This document shows, in pieces, positions 50,527 to 59,288 of a DNA stretch of 64,000 nucleotides. This DNA comes from Olsenella_K sp050953285. GTDB lineage: Bacteria > Actinomycetota > Coriobacteriia > Coriobacteriales > Atopobiaceae. A program made the position numbers and the translations under genes. Numbering within the stretch: position 1 is the stretch's first letter; each line of letters starts with the position of its first letter. The stretch is taken from contig JBMNMK010000002.1 of the NCBI GenBank assembly GCA_050953285.1, positions 558,001 to 622,000 of the forward strand. Direction: 5' to 3'. The notes below the pieces were generated by a model, which was not told the origin of the DNA, searched no databases, and saw nothing but the letters and a program-made list of their open reading frames with translations.

Positions 50527-52023
50527 CTATTTCTCAGGAGCAGGGTAGAAGCCGGACGGAACATCGTCCATATCGATGAAGATGTTCTTCACCTGTGAGT
50601 AGTTGTCGAGAATCGACTTATAGGTTTCACGGCCAATGCCGGACTTCTTGTATCCGCCAAACGGTGCCTTCTCAGGCAGCTGGTTGTAGGTATTCACCCA
50701 CATACGTCCCGTCTCAATGGCGCGAGAAACACGGAGCGCTCGTGAGAGATCATGCGTCCAAACGGCACCGCCGAGGCCGTATTCGGAATCGTTGGCCATG
50801 GCAATGACCTCTTCCTCGCTGTGGAACTTGATGACAACGGCAACCGGGCCAAAGATCTCCTCCTGTGCCACGCGCATATCATTGGTGACATCTACCAGAA
50901 GCGTTGGCTCTACGTAGGCGCCCTGGGCAAGCGCACCCTCGCTGGTACGCTTGCCACCGACAGCTACGCGTGCGCCTTCTTGCTTGCCAATCTCAATATA
51001 CTTCACGATCTTCTCGGCCTGTTTTTCATTGATCTGAGAGCCCATCTGGGTGGTTTCATCCCACGGCATACCCAGGCGGACGGCCTTGAAGCGGCGCACG
51101 GCTTCCTCTACAAACTTGTCGTAGATGGTATCTTGTACAAAGACGCGGCTGCCGGCGCAGCATACCTGGCCCTGGTTGAAGAGAATGCCCAGCTGAAGGC
51201 CGTCCATTGCGTGTTCAAAATCGCAGTCTTCGAAGAAGATATTTGCAGACTTTCCACCCAGCTCAAGCGTGGCGGGAATAAGCTTTTTAGCCGCGGCTTC
51301 TGCCACAGAGTAGCCAACCTCAGTGGAGCCGGTGAAGGCAAGCTTGCGCAGATCCGGATGGTCGAGAAGTGCCTGGCCGGCCACGCGGCCAGAGCCGCAC
51401 ACCACTTGGAAAACGCCTGCTGGAATGATGTCTTGGGTGAGACGTGCCAGCTCAAGGACTGAAAGCGGGGTGGTGCTGGAGGGCTTAAAGACGGTGCAGT
51501 CGCCTGCGGCCAGAACCGGTGCCAGCTTCCATGCGGCCATGGCAAATGGGAAGTTCCAGGGCACAATCTGTCCCACAACGCCTATGGGCTCACGCAGAAT
51601 GAGGCTCAGGTAGCGCTCGTCCAAAACGCTGGCAGAACCCTCGTCGACCTCAATGACGCTGGCAAAATAGCGGAAGTGGTCAATGGAGAGCGGAATGTCT
51701 ACGTTTAAGGTCTCGCGGATGGGCTTGCCGTTATCCAAGGACTCAACCATAGCAAAGTGCTCTTTGTTGTCCTCAATGACCTGCGCAATCTGGCGGAGAA
51801 TAAATGCGCGCTGCTTGTTTGAAGTATGCTTCCAGCTCTCAAAAGCCTTCCATGCACCCTTGACTGCAGCATCGATATCTTCTGCCGTAGCTGCGGCAAC
51901 ATCTGCGAGATGCTCGCCGTTGGCGGGGCAGGTGGTAGGCGTGGTCTTGCCGTCAGAAGACGGGCGGAACTCACCGTCTATATAGAGTCCGTAGAAGTCC
52001 TGGATTTGTGCCTTGTCGGTCAT
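50527..52023 (-). CDS. NAD(P)-dependent aldehyde dehydrogenase
   Basis: This 498-residue ALDH superfamily enzyme oxidises an aldehyde to its acid. The substrate-activating Glu is in ATLELGGKSANI (near residue 265), the nucleophilic cysteine in NQGQVCCAGSRVF, and the NAD-binding region in KLAFTGSTEVGY; the C-terminal PFGGYKKSGIGRE is also typical. It is of the AldA/AldB/betaine-aldehyde class; the substrate is not decidable here. ATG 52023 follows AAAGGAG. Upstream (52024-52218) there is a 14-base palindrome GCGTCCGTGGACGC at 52137. The gene converges on the MocR gene, which may not regulate it. Confidence 0.92.
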   Translation of the reverse strand: MTDKAQIQDFYGLYIDGEFRPSSDGKTTPTTCPANGEHLADVAAATAEDIDAAVKGAWKAFESWKHTSNKQRAFILRQIAQVIEDNKEHFAMVESLDNGKPIRETLNVDIPLSIDHFRYFASVIEVDEGSASVLDERYLSLILREPIGVVGQIVPWNFPFAMAAWKLAPVLAAGDCTVFKPSSTTPLSVLELARLTQDIIPAGVFQVVCGSGRVAGQALLDHPDLRKLAFTGSTEVGYSVAEAAAKKLIPATLELGGKSANIFFEDCDFEHAMDGLQLGILFNQGQVCCAGSRVFVQDTIYDKFVEEAVRRFKAVRLGMPWDETTQMGSQINEKQAEKIVKYIEIGKQEGARVAVGGKRTSEGALAQGAYVEPTLLVDVTNDMRVAQEEIFGPVAVVIKFHSEEEVIAMANDSEYGLGGAVWTHDLSRALRVSRAIETGRMWVNTYNQLPEKAPFGGYKKSGIGRETYKSILDNYSQVKNIFIDMDDVPSGFYPAPEK

Positions 52024-52218
52024 AACAAAACTCCTTTCTCATTGAGCGCGATACGGCTCTTGTATATGGCGTGAGGGTATCGTGCTCAGGAACGATGCCC
52101 CCGTGTGTACAGTGGGCTCAGGAACCACTGTTGATTGCGTCCGTGGACGCTAACCATTGATTATGGTACGGATACGCCATGAGAGAAAGTAGTGTCGGTT
52201 CACGCCAATTTTTTCGGG

Positions 52219-53055
52219 TCAGTGGAGTCGGCTGGCAAGCCACTCTTTAAGGGTGTCTTCCATCTCTGCAAATGCGTGCTGGGTGGATGTGAGCTCCCAG
52301 GGGCGCTCCATCATGGCAAAAACGGAGCCATCGTGCCATGCGAGCTCAAAGCTTTTGGGATAGGAGAGCTCCCACACAAAGCAGACGTGTGAGAGCAAGG
52401 TATCTGCAGGGAAGTGACGTGCGTCGCGGGGCATGGTGGAGTGGCGCCAGAACCAACCTGCCGCCTCATCCGAGAGTGGGCTTTTGAGAAGCTCTTGCTG
52501 AGAGATGCCATAGATGTCTTCTACCGGCTGGATGCAGTTCACTTTGAGGATATCGATCTTGTCTGCATCACGAAGGATGATGCACAAAGTCGATTCGTGG
52601 GGCGTGAGATCTTCTGGCAGGTGCCAGGCGCTATGGAGCTCAATAGCGCGCCGGATAATGGCATCTGCCACTGGATCTTCTACAAACTGACGAATGAGTG
52701 GCCCTCGTGAGTCACGCGCTGCCACTTTGGCTGATGTCCCAGCGTTAGAGTGCGGCTCATCGCTCTCAAAGAGGATTTGCGCCCCGAGCGCTGCGTGGCT
52801 GACCGACGCAGCATCGCTAAAGGTGTGGTAGCGGCGTATTTGCTCAAAGCGACCAATATCGTGCAGCATGCCGAGCATCCAAGAGAGCGCAACCAGCTCT
52901 TCGGTAGCTTCTGGCAAACTTGCAGCAATCTTTTCTGCAAGCGCTGCCACGCGGTAGGTGTGGGAAATCTTGAGGGCAATCTTGGGATCAGCTATGTCAT
53001 ACGCACCCACATAGCGCTTGAATGCCTGAAGGACTTGGTTCTTGTCTATTTCCAC
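52219..53055 (-). CDS. HD-domain phosphohydrolase
   Basis: This is 278 residues. The metal-binding HD pattern is complete: His in KISHTYRVAAL, His-Asp in GMLHDIGRFEQ, and the distal Asp in ILRDADKIDIL. The family includes nucleotidases and cyclic-nucleotide phosphodiesterases; the substrate here is unknown. GTG 53055 follows GGGAG by five bases; the longer TTG start at 53082 has no ribosome site. It is divergent from the ABC importer operon with about 155 bases shared between them. Confidence 0.8.
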   Translation of the reverse strand: MEIDKNQVLQAFKRYVGAYDIADPKIALKISHTYRVAALAEKIAASLPEATEELVALSWMLGMLHDIGRFEQIRRYHTFSDAASVSHAALGAQILFESDEPHSNAGTSAKVAARDSRGPLIRQFVEDPVADAIIRRAIELHSAWHLPEDLTPHESTLCIILRDADKIDILKVNCIQPVEDIYGISQQELLKSPLSDEAAGWFWRHSTMPRDARHFPADTLLSHVCFVWELSYPKSFELAWHDGSVFAMMERPWELTSTQHAFAEMEDTLKEWLASRLH

Positions 53056-53134
53056 GTGAGACTCCCGCCACCGCTGCGCCAACTTGTCTGCCTCATAAGT
53101 CTAGCGGTCGGTGGCGCAAACGGGCGTGTAAGGG

Positions 53135-53186
53135 TCACGTAATACGTGATTAGCTAATTGGTTGTGCTAGACTCGGCTGCTATAAA
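53135..53186 (+). promoter_or_regulatory. Promoter with two dyads for the ABC importer
   Basis: TTGGTT (53158-53163), a 17-base spacer and TATAAA (53181-53186) form a good promoter. Directly upstream lie TCACGT-AAT-ACGTGA (53135-53149) and ATTAGCTAAT (53149-53158), the latter abutting the -35. A repressor, possibly metal-responsive, is plausible but unnamed. Confidence 0.65.
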
Positions 53187-53210
53187 TTTTTAAGTTTTAA
53201 GGTGATGATC

Positions 53211-54848
53211 TTGAGAGATATTTCTTTATCTATGGCGGCAAAGTGCGCATATGTGCTGGTATGTGTGCTGCTGGCGGTCTTTGTGGCATATCCTTTGGGC
53301 CTTATGGTTGCCACCAGCTTTACCGGAGAGGCGCCACTTGCAAACTTTGCCGCAATCGTGGCTTCAAATGCGCAGCTCGTTGCCAACAGCGTTGGCTCTG
53401 CCGTTCTGGCATCGCTCATGTCGACGGCGTTGGCCTTTTTTGTTGCGTTGGTGATTGTGTTTGGGCCGCGCCGTCTTTCTCGCCCGCTTATGGGCGTTTC
53501 ACTTTTGGGCATTATTTCGCCGCCCTTCGTGGCATCGCTTGCCTATGTTGAGCTTTTTGGCAGGCGCGGGCTCATTTCTCACTACGTTTTGGGGCTCTCG
53601 ATCAGCCCCTATGGCTGGCACGGCGTGGTGGTTATGCAGGCCGTTTTCTTTGCGTCAATCAATGTGCTTTTGCTGGTGAGCGTCCTTGAGCGCATCGACA
53701 CCTCCATTTTGGAGGCGGCGCAAGATTTAGGCGCAAAGCCGGGCGAGGTGCTCTCGCAGATGGTGGTGCCCCTAGCGGCGCCGACTCTGGGGTGTTGCCT
53801 GCTTCTTACCATCGTGCGCTGCCTTTCAGATTACGGTACGCCCGTGGTCATTGGCGGAGGCTTTGAAACCATCGCAACGAGCATCTACATGCAGGTGGTT
53901 GGCTATTCAGACCTCAGAGCTTCTGCGGTGCTGAATATGATTTTGTTAATCATGTGTGTCGCCGTTTTCTTTGTCTACAACAAGCTCATGCTGCGCGCGG
54001 ACAAGCTTGTACAGGGTTCTATGGGCTCATCACGCATGGTGCGAGAAGAACGTCTGGGTGGCATCTTGGGCGTCATTGCACTGGTGGTGGGCATTGGGTA
54101 CCTGGCTTTTATGGTGCTTGAATACACCACCATCTTCATGTCGGCGTTCTTGAAGGGAATCACGCCGGCGTCTGGCTTCACGCTTAAGAACTTCAACCAT
54201 TTGTTTACGTATGACCTGATGCCGCTCATGAGAAGTATTGTGTATGCGGCGCTCGCGGCTCTGGTGGCCACCCTTGTGGGCTCGCTTGTTGCCTACTTCT
54301 CAAAGAGGAGGAGGGTGCGCGGGCGCTCCGTTTTGGAATTTGTGGTGACCATGCCCTACATGCTTCCTGGTACCTGTATTGGCTTGGGCTATATTTTGGC
54401 GTTTAACAGCGTGCCGCTCAAACTCACCGGAACGGCTTTTATCCTGGTAGCGGTACTTGTGGCAAAGCATCTGACGGTCTCTTCTAACGCGCTGTCACAG
54501 TCCATGCTCCAGATACCAGAAGAGCTTGATCTGGCTGCGCGTGATCTGGGCGCTTCAGAGATGCGCGCCTTTTCTGATGTGATTGTGCCCAACTTAAAAG
54601 AGGCAACGACGCTCAGTATGGTCAACATGTTCTCCGGCTCCATGGTTGCCTACGGAGCGGTGCTTTTCCTGGTGACACCTGCGCATAAAACGGCCGTATT
54701 TGTGCTCTTTGATTCGCTGAGCGGCGGTAAGTATGGGCAGGCAGCCATGCTTTCTGTGGCAATCATTGTGATCTCTGTTCTGGTTAATGTTTTGATCAAA
54801 GGTTTGGTTATGGGAAGGGTTAGCTCAGATGTTTCTCAAGCTCGATAA
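53211..54848 (+). CDS. ABC importer permease, FbpB/ThiP-like with two fused halves
   Basis: This is about 546 residues with about twelve membrane helices. Two binding-protein-dependent transport domains are visible, each with an EAA loop: EAAQDLGAKPGEVLSQMVVP near residue 170 and DLAARDLGASEMRAFSDVIVP near residue 445. Such fused permeases serve iron(III), thiamine or phosphonate importers. TTG 53211 follows AAGGTGA by five bases; ATG 53205 and GTG 53202 overlap that site. The 3' end overlaps the ATPase start by 20 bases. The promoter carries dyads suited to regulation. Confidence 0.9.
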   Translation: MRDISLSMAAKCAYVLVCVLLAVFVAYPLGLMVATSFTGEAPLANFAAIVASNAQLVANSVGSAVLASLMSTALAFFVALVIVFGPRRLSRPLMGVSLLGIISPPFVASLAYVELFGRRGLISHYVLGLSISPYGWHGVVVMQAVFFASINVLLLVSVLERIDTSILEAAQDLGAKPGEVLSQMVVPLAAPTLGCCLLLTIVRCLSDYGTPVVIGGGFETIATSIYMQVVGYSDLRASAVLNMILLIMCVAVFFVYNKLMLRADKLVQGSMGSSRMVREERLGGILGVIALVVGIGYLAFMVLEYTTIFMSAFLKGITPASGFTLKNFNHLFTYDLMPLMRSIVYAALAALVATLVGSLVAYFSKRRRVRGRSVLEFVVTMPYMLPGTCIGLGYILAFNSVPLKLTGTAFILVAVLVAKHLTVSSNALSQSMLQIPEELDLAARDLGASEMRAFSDVIVPNLKEATTLSMVNMFSGSMVAYGAVLFLVTPAHKTAVFVLFDSLSGGKYGQAAMLSVAIIVISVLVNVLIKGLVMGRVSSDVSQAR

Positions 54849-55773
54849 TCTGACAAAGAAGCTGGGCGACAAGACGGTGCTCAACAACCTGTCCATGGAT
54901 GTTGAGGAAGGCGAGCTTGTGTGCCTCTTGGGCCCTTCTGGCTGTGGCAAAACGACTACGCTTCGCCTGCTAGGGGGATATCTTACGCCTGATACGGGAG
55001 CTGTTCTGCTGGAAGGTGAAGACATCTCAACGCTTCCGCCGGAAAAGCGCCCCATCTCGACGGTATTTCAGTCCTATGCGCTCTTCCCGCATATGAGCGT
55101 GATAGAGAACGTGCAATATGGCCTCAAGCTTCGTCATGTCGAAAAGGCAGAAGCTGCGCGCAAGGCGCATGAGATGCTTGAAGCGGTGGGCATGGACGAG
55201 TGGGCGGATTCTTCTGTGCGTGAGATCTCAGGCGGCCAGCAGCAGCGTGTAGCTCTTGCACGCTCGCTGGTGATAGGCCCTAAGGTGCTGCTTTTGGATG
55301 AGCCGCTCTCCAATTTGGACGCGGCTCTGCGCGTCCGCATGAGAGAAGAGGTACGGCGCATCCAGCGCACGTTTGGCGTGACCATGCTCTTTGTGACGCA
55401 TGACCAAGAGGAAGCCATGGTGGTAGGTGACAGAGTCGCAATCATCCATGCAGGGTCGGTGGCGCAGATTGGCGCTCCGCAAGAGGTGTATGACCACCCC
55501 AACAATGTCTACTGCGCAACCGCGCTGGGCTCGGTCAACAAGCTTGGTGCGCCGGGTCACGAGATCTATTTCCGTCCTGAGGCCGTGAGCATAAAAGCTG
55601 CAGGTGAGGGCACATATGCGGCAAAGGTCGAGCACGCTGTATTTCTGGGACACGGCTGGTCGTATGAGCTTGTGCTCACAAGTGGCGAGAAGATCAGCGT
55701 GAACGCAGACCGTTCTATGGTCCTACACGAAGGAGAAAACATCTCCTTTGTTGTGGATAGTAGGCTCATCTAG
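54829..55773 (+). CDS. ABC importer ATPase, FbpC/PotA-like
   Basis: This is 314 residues. It has Walker A GPSGCGKTTTLR, a Q-loop STVFQSYALFPHMSV, signature ISGGQQQRVALARSL, Walker B VLLLDEPLSNLD and switch His in VTHDQEEAM. After about residue 235 comes a TOBE-type regulatory domain (IYFRPEAVSIKAAGE). It energises uptake by the fused permease. Its ATG lies inside the last codons of the permease gene, typical of coupled translation. The MalK/FbpC resemblance does not fix the substrate. Confidence 0.92.
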   Translation: MFLKLDNLTKKLGDKTVLNNLSMDVEEGELVCLLGPSGCGKTTTLRLLGGYLTPDTGAVLLEGEDISTLPPEKRPISTVFQSYALFPHMSVIENVQYGLKLRHVEKAEAARKAHEMLEAVGMDEWADSSVREISGGQQQRVALARSLVIGPKVLLLDEPLSNLDAALRVRMREEVRRIQRTFGVTMLFVTHDQEEAMVVGDRVAIIHAGSVAQIGAPQEVYDHPNNVYCATALGSVNKLGAPGHEIYFRPEAVSIKAAGEGTYAAKVEHAVFLGHGWSYELVLTSGEKISVNADRSMVLHEGENISFVVDSRLI

Positions 55774-55790
55774 ATAAAAGGAGGATCCAG

Positions 55791-56900
55791 ATGGCAAATC
55801 TTTCGAGAAGGAACTTTGTGAAGGCAGCGGCCGTTTCCGCTGGCCTGACGCTGGCTGCTGCGGGCTGCAGTTCCCAGGAGCAGAGCTCTTCTCAGACCGA
55901 GTCCAACTCAAGTGATACGAGTACGCAGGATTCTGGTCTCAAGTCAACTTCAGGCAAAACGCTCAAGGTTGTCTGCACCAGCGAGTCCTACAAGGAGCTC
56001 TTTGACAAGTTTACCGAGGAGGTGGGAGCACCTGTCGAGTTCATCTCCATGTCGTCTGGTGAGGTTCTCTCCAAGATCAAGGCCGAGGGAGATACACCTT
56101 CTGCTGACCTGTGGTTTGGCGGCGGCGTTGACTCGTTCATGAGCGCCAAGGAGGCAGGCCTTCTGGCTCCTGTTGACTTTGACGCAGCAAAGAACTTTGC
56201 CAAGGGCTTCAAGGACGATGACAACTACTGGTTCTCCAAGGGCCTGACCATTGTTGGCTTCATTGTGAACAACGACATCCTGGGTGAGATTGGCGCCGAG
56301 AAGCCCCAGAGCTGGCAAGATCTTACGCAGTCTGCCTACAAAGATGAGATCATCATGTCGACGCCTGCCGTTTCTGGCACCAACTATGCTGCAGTAAATG
56401 CGCTGCTCCAGAACATGGGTGAGGAGAACGGTTGGAAGTTCTTTGAGGGTCTAAACGAGAATATCCCGTATTACACCAAGCGCGGCTCTGATCCTTCTAC
56501 CCGCGTTGCTGCAGGTGAGGCAGCTATCGGTATCACCTATATCGATAAGACCTTGGATGATATCTTAGCTGACGGCACCTTAGAGCTGGTCTATCCCGAG
56601 GAGGGCTTGCCTTACATGCCCGACGGCGTTGCTGCCTTTGAGGGCGCCGACGATCTGGATGATGCCAAACTCTTCATTGAGTGGCTCTTCTCCAGCAATG
56701 AGAACATGAAATATCTCACGGAGATTGACAAGAAGACCACCATTCTGGCATGCATCCCCACCGTTGAGGGCATCACCATGGACTTTGAGCCCGATCAGCT
56801 CATGAAGGTTGACCTGGCACTCTACGGTGAGCAGCGCGACGACATCCTGGCTAAGTGGGCAGAGCTCACCTCTGACAAGGAAGTTGTGAGCTCCAAGTAG
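55791..56900 (+). CDS. Substrate-binding lipoprotein of the ABC importer (iron/phosphonate type)
   Basis: This is 369 residues. The N-terminus carries a twin-arginine motif (SRRNFVK) and a lipobox with Cys26 (LAAAGCSS), so it is a Tat-exported lipoprotein. A Ser-rich linker precedes a family 1 binding-protein domain (KVVCTSESYKELFDKF, DLWFGGGVDSFM, IPYYTKRGSDPSTRVAAGE). It resembles FbpA/AfuA iron(III) and 2-aminoethylphosphonate binders. No tyrosine pair or histidine ligand for iron is convincingly visible. ATG 55791 follows AAAGGAGG. A terminator closes the operon. Confidence 0.9.
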   Translation: MANLSRRNFVKAAAVSAGLTLAAAGCSSQEQSSSQTESNSSDTSTQDSGLKSTSGKTLKVVCTSESYKELFDKFTEEVGAPVEFISMSSGEVLSKIKAEGDTPSADLWFGGGVDSFMSAKEAGLLAPVDFDAAKNFAKGFKDDDNYWFSKGLTIVGFIVNNDILGEIGAEKPQSWQDLTQSAYKDEIIMSTPAVSGTNYAAVNALLQNMGEENGWKFFEGLNENIPYYTKRGSDPSTRVAAGEAAIGITYIDKTLDDILADGTLELVYPEEGLPYMPDGVAAFEGADDLDDAKLFIEWLFSSNENMKYLTEIDKKTTILACIPTVEGITMDFEPDQLMKVDLALYGEQRDDILAKWAELTSDKEVVSSK

Positions 56901-56941
56901 CAAGCGGTTTCACACCTCAAGAACGTTTCGTTCGCGATAAG

Positions 56942-56981
56942 AACGTGTCATCCTGGCAACAGCTGGGGTGGCACGTTTTTG
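56942..56981 (+). terminator. Terminator of the ABC importer operon
   Basis: AACGTGTCATCC (56942-56953) pairs with GGGGTGGCACGTT (56965-56977), then TTTT. A motif near copy (GCGATAAGAAC) overlaps its start. Confidence 0.85.
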
Positions 56982-57134
56982 TCGCCCAGAAGCTGAGGGC
57001 TCTTGCTAATGTGCTCTTCCCGTTGTGCTATTGAGAACAGTGCGTGTCAAAGTCAAGCTTTTTGCGCCCTGGCATGAGATATGGGCGTGAGTGGTATAGA
57101 ATCTCCTTCGTATGAAGATTTACGGAGGTCATAC

Positions 57135-57218
57135 ATGCTTGTGCAGAACGTTTATTTGCTGCGGACAGCTTCGCTCGTGCAGACGCCCCAGCTGGGGGCA
57201 CCGGCGCCAACTAGGTAG
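57135..57218 (+). CDS. 27-residue leader peptide upstream of thrS
   Basis: The ATG at 57135 has a strong ribosome site (CGGAGG, six bases upstream). The peptide reads MLVQNVYLLRTASLVQTPQL then GAPAPTR and ends at TAG 57216-57218. A terminator-like hairpin overlaps its last codons and stop. This is the layout of transcription attenuation. Threonine codons (ACA, ACG, ACT) occur at positions 11, 17 and 26, but they are not clustered; Leu and Val are more frequent, so threonine sensing is not evident from composition alone. An alternative is a non-functional ORF. Confidence is moderate because the ORF is short. Confidence 0.6.
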   Translation: MLVQNVYLLRTASLVQTPQLGAPAPTR

Positions 57219-57233
57219 GCGCCTGCCCTTTTA
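57185..57233 (+). terminator. Competing hairpins in the thrS leader (attenuator)
   Basis: GGCACCGGCGCC (57197-57208) pairs with GGCGCCTGCC (57218-57227), followed by CTTTTA. An upstream dyad, GCCCCAGCTGGGGGC (57185-57199), shares bases 57197-57199 with it, so the two stems exclude each other. The T-run is weak. Confidence 0.65.
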
Positions 57234-57355
57234 TACGGTATGACCGTGAGGCAGTCGCCATGAATTTGAGGCGCAATACGCCCGCGCACTGTGAGTCGCG
57301 AGCCGCGCGCCGTGAGCTCGGTCCTGGCAATGAACTAACACGAGAGGTTTTTATC

Positions 57356-59119
57356 ATGAAAGCTCTGTTTAATGACGGACATGTCGAAGAGATTCCAGAA
57401 GAGGAAGAGCTGCATGTCCTGCGTCACTCTGCGGCACATATCATGGCACAGGCACTGGAGCGCCTGTATCCGGGTGCCAAGTTTGCCTATGGTCCTGCGA
57501 CGGACAATGGCTTCTACTACGATGTTGACTTAGGAGACAAGAAGGTCTCTGAGGATGATTTCCCTGCTATTGAGGCAGAAATGCGCAAGATCTGCAAGGA
57601 GAATCTCAAGTTTCAGGTCTTTGAGAAGCCGCGCGATGAGGCAGTTGAGTTCATGCGCAGCCGTGGCCAGGACTACAAGGTTGAGCATATTGCGGATCTT
57701 GACCCGTCTGAGCGCATCACGTTTTTCCAGCAGGGCGAGTACGTGGATATGTGCGTAGGACCGCACATCCTCTACACCAAAGCGCTCAAGGCATTTAAGC
57801 TCACGGCCGTCTCTGGCGCCTATTGGAAGGCCGATGCCAACAACAAGATGCTCACCCGCATCAACGGCGTGGCGTTCCGCACCAAAGATGAGATGGATGC
57901 CTACTTCAAGCTGCTGGAAGAGGCGGAGAAGCGTGACCATCGCAAGATTGGTAAAGAGATGGAACTCTTCATGTTCTCCGACTTTGGCCCGGGCTTCCCG
58001 TTCTGGCTGCCCAACGGCATGAGGGTGGTCAATGCGCTCAAGCAGTACTGGATTGAGATGCAGGATAAGTATGGATATGAGCAGGTAGATACCCCTATCA
58101 TTCTGTCTCGTCAGCTGTGGGAGACGTCGGGTCACTGGGATCACTACAAGGAGAACATGTATACCACCTCAATTGATGAGGAAGAGTATGCTATCAAGCC
58201 TATGAACTGCCCCGGTGCGTGCCTCATCTATAAGTCTCGCCCGCGCAGCTACCGTGATCTGCCGCTCAAGCTTGCAGAGTCGGGTAAAGATCACCGCCAT
58301 GAGCTCCGCGGTGCCCTCCATGGTCTCTTCCGCGTGCGTTCATTTACACAGGATGACGCGCATCTGTTCATTCGTCCTGACCAGATCACTGAGCAGGTGA
58401 CCGATGTAGCGCACCTCATTACCGCATACTACAAGCAGTTTGGCTTCCCGTACCGCGTTGAGCTCTCCACCAGGCCAGAGGACTCCATGGGCTCAGATGA
58501 GGATTGGGCGCTGGCAGAGCAGGGCTTGAAGGATGCACTTGAGGCCATGGGCGTAGAGTATGTGATCAACCCTGGTGACGGTGCCTTCTACGGTCCTAAG
58601 ATCGACTTCCACCTGGAGGATTGCTTGGGTCGTACCTGGCAGTGCGGCACCATCCAGCTTGACTTCCAGCTTCCGCAGAACTTTGAGCTTGAGTACACGG
58701 ACAAGGACGGCAGCAAGAAGCGTCCTATCATGATTCACCGCGCGGGCTTCGGCTCGTTTGAGCGCTTCATTGGCATGCTGACCGAACAGTACGCGGGCAA
58801 GTTCCCTACATGGTTGGCTCCCTGCCAGGTGAAGGTTCTGCCAGTTTCCGAGAAGACCCGCGAGTACGCAGACGCGGTGGCACAAAAGCTCCGTGACGCG
58901 GGCGTTCGCGTGAAGGTGGACGAGCGCGACGAGAAGATTGGCTACAAGATCCGTGAGGCCAGAAGCATTGACCGCGTTCCTTACATGCTCATTCTGGGCG
59001 AGAAGGAAAAGGAGGCTGGAAACATCTCTGTGCGTGACCGCACCAACGAGACCCATCAGGCCGAACTGGCGGACTTCATTGCTGACATCACGTTGGAGAT
59101 TGCCGAGCGCAGGGGCTAG
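57356..59119 (+). CDS. thrS: Threonyl-tRNA synthetase without TGS domain
   Basis: This 587-residue class II synthetase is about 55 shorter than E. coli ThrS, starting directly at the second (editing-like) domain: LRHSAAHIMAQALERLYPGAK with the HxxxH of that domain at about residues 19-23. Motif 2 (RHELRGALHGLFRVRSFTQDDAH) and the zinc Cys in NCPGACLIYKS are intact, as is the anticodon-binding domain. ATG 57356 follows GAGAGG by eight bases; ATG 57260 would add 32 residues but not a TGS domain. It charges tRNA-Thr. It lies behind a leader peptide and attenuator. Confidence 0.95.
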   Translation: MKALFNDGHVEEIPEEEELHVLRHSAAHIMAQALERLYPGAKFAYGPATDNGFYYDVDLGDKKVSEDDFPAIEAEMRKICKENLKFQVFEKPRDEAVEFMRSRGQDYKVEHIADLDPSERITFFQQGEYVDMCVGPHILYTKALKAFKLTAVSGAYWKADANNKMLTRINGVAFRTKDEMDAYFKLLEEAEKRDHRKIGKEMELFMFSDFGPGFPFWLPNGMRVVNALKQYWIEMQDKYGYEQVDTPIILSRQLWETSGHWDHYKENMYTTSIDEEEYAIKPMNCPGACLIYKSRPRSYRDLPLKLAESGKDHRHELRGALHGLFRVRSFTQDDAHLFIRPDQITEQVTDVAHLITAYYKQFGFPYRVELSTRPEDSMGSDEDWALAEQGLKDALEAMGVEYVINPGDGAFYGPKIDFHLEDCLGRTWQCGTIQLDFQLPQNFELEYTDKDGSKKRPIMIHRAGFGSFERFIGMLTEQYAGKFPTWLAPCQVKVLPVSEKTREYADAVAQKLRDAGVRVKVDERDEKIGYKIREARSIDRVPYMLILGEKEKEAGNISVRDRTNETHQAELADFIADITLEIAERRG

Positions 59120-59128
59120 GTGCTGTGC

Positions 59129-59164
59129 GCGGACGTGTACGCGGACGTGTACGCGGACGTGTGC
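59129..59164. repeat. Three tandem 12-base repeats after thrS
   Basis: GCGGACGTGTAC occurs three times in a row (59129-59140, 59141-59152, 59153-59164; the last with one change to GCGGACGTGTGC). It is non-coding and precedes the thrS terminator. Confidence 0.9.
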
Positions 59165-59185
59165 ACTGGCACAATACGTAAAAGG

Positions 59186-59217
59186 AGGGGCTGCTTCCCA
59201 AGGGAGGCAGCCCCTTT
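59186..59217 (+). terminator. Terminator of thrS
   Basis: AGGGGCTGCTTCC (59186-59198) pairs with GGAGGCAGCCCCT (59203-59215 region), then TT. It probably serves both convergent genes. Confidence 0.8.
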
Positions 59218-59288
59218 GCGTAAGTGCACCTGGTGCGCGGTGTTTCTCGCCTGCTTGCTGTGGCGCTGAGTGTGCAGGCGGCGCCTGG

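Noticed and set aside
52084..52150. GCTCAGGAAC direct repeat and GCGTCCGTGGACGC palindrome upstream of the aldehyde dehydrogenase
   Set aside because: Both are short and could be chance; recorded in the gene entry only.
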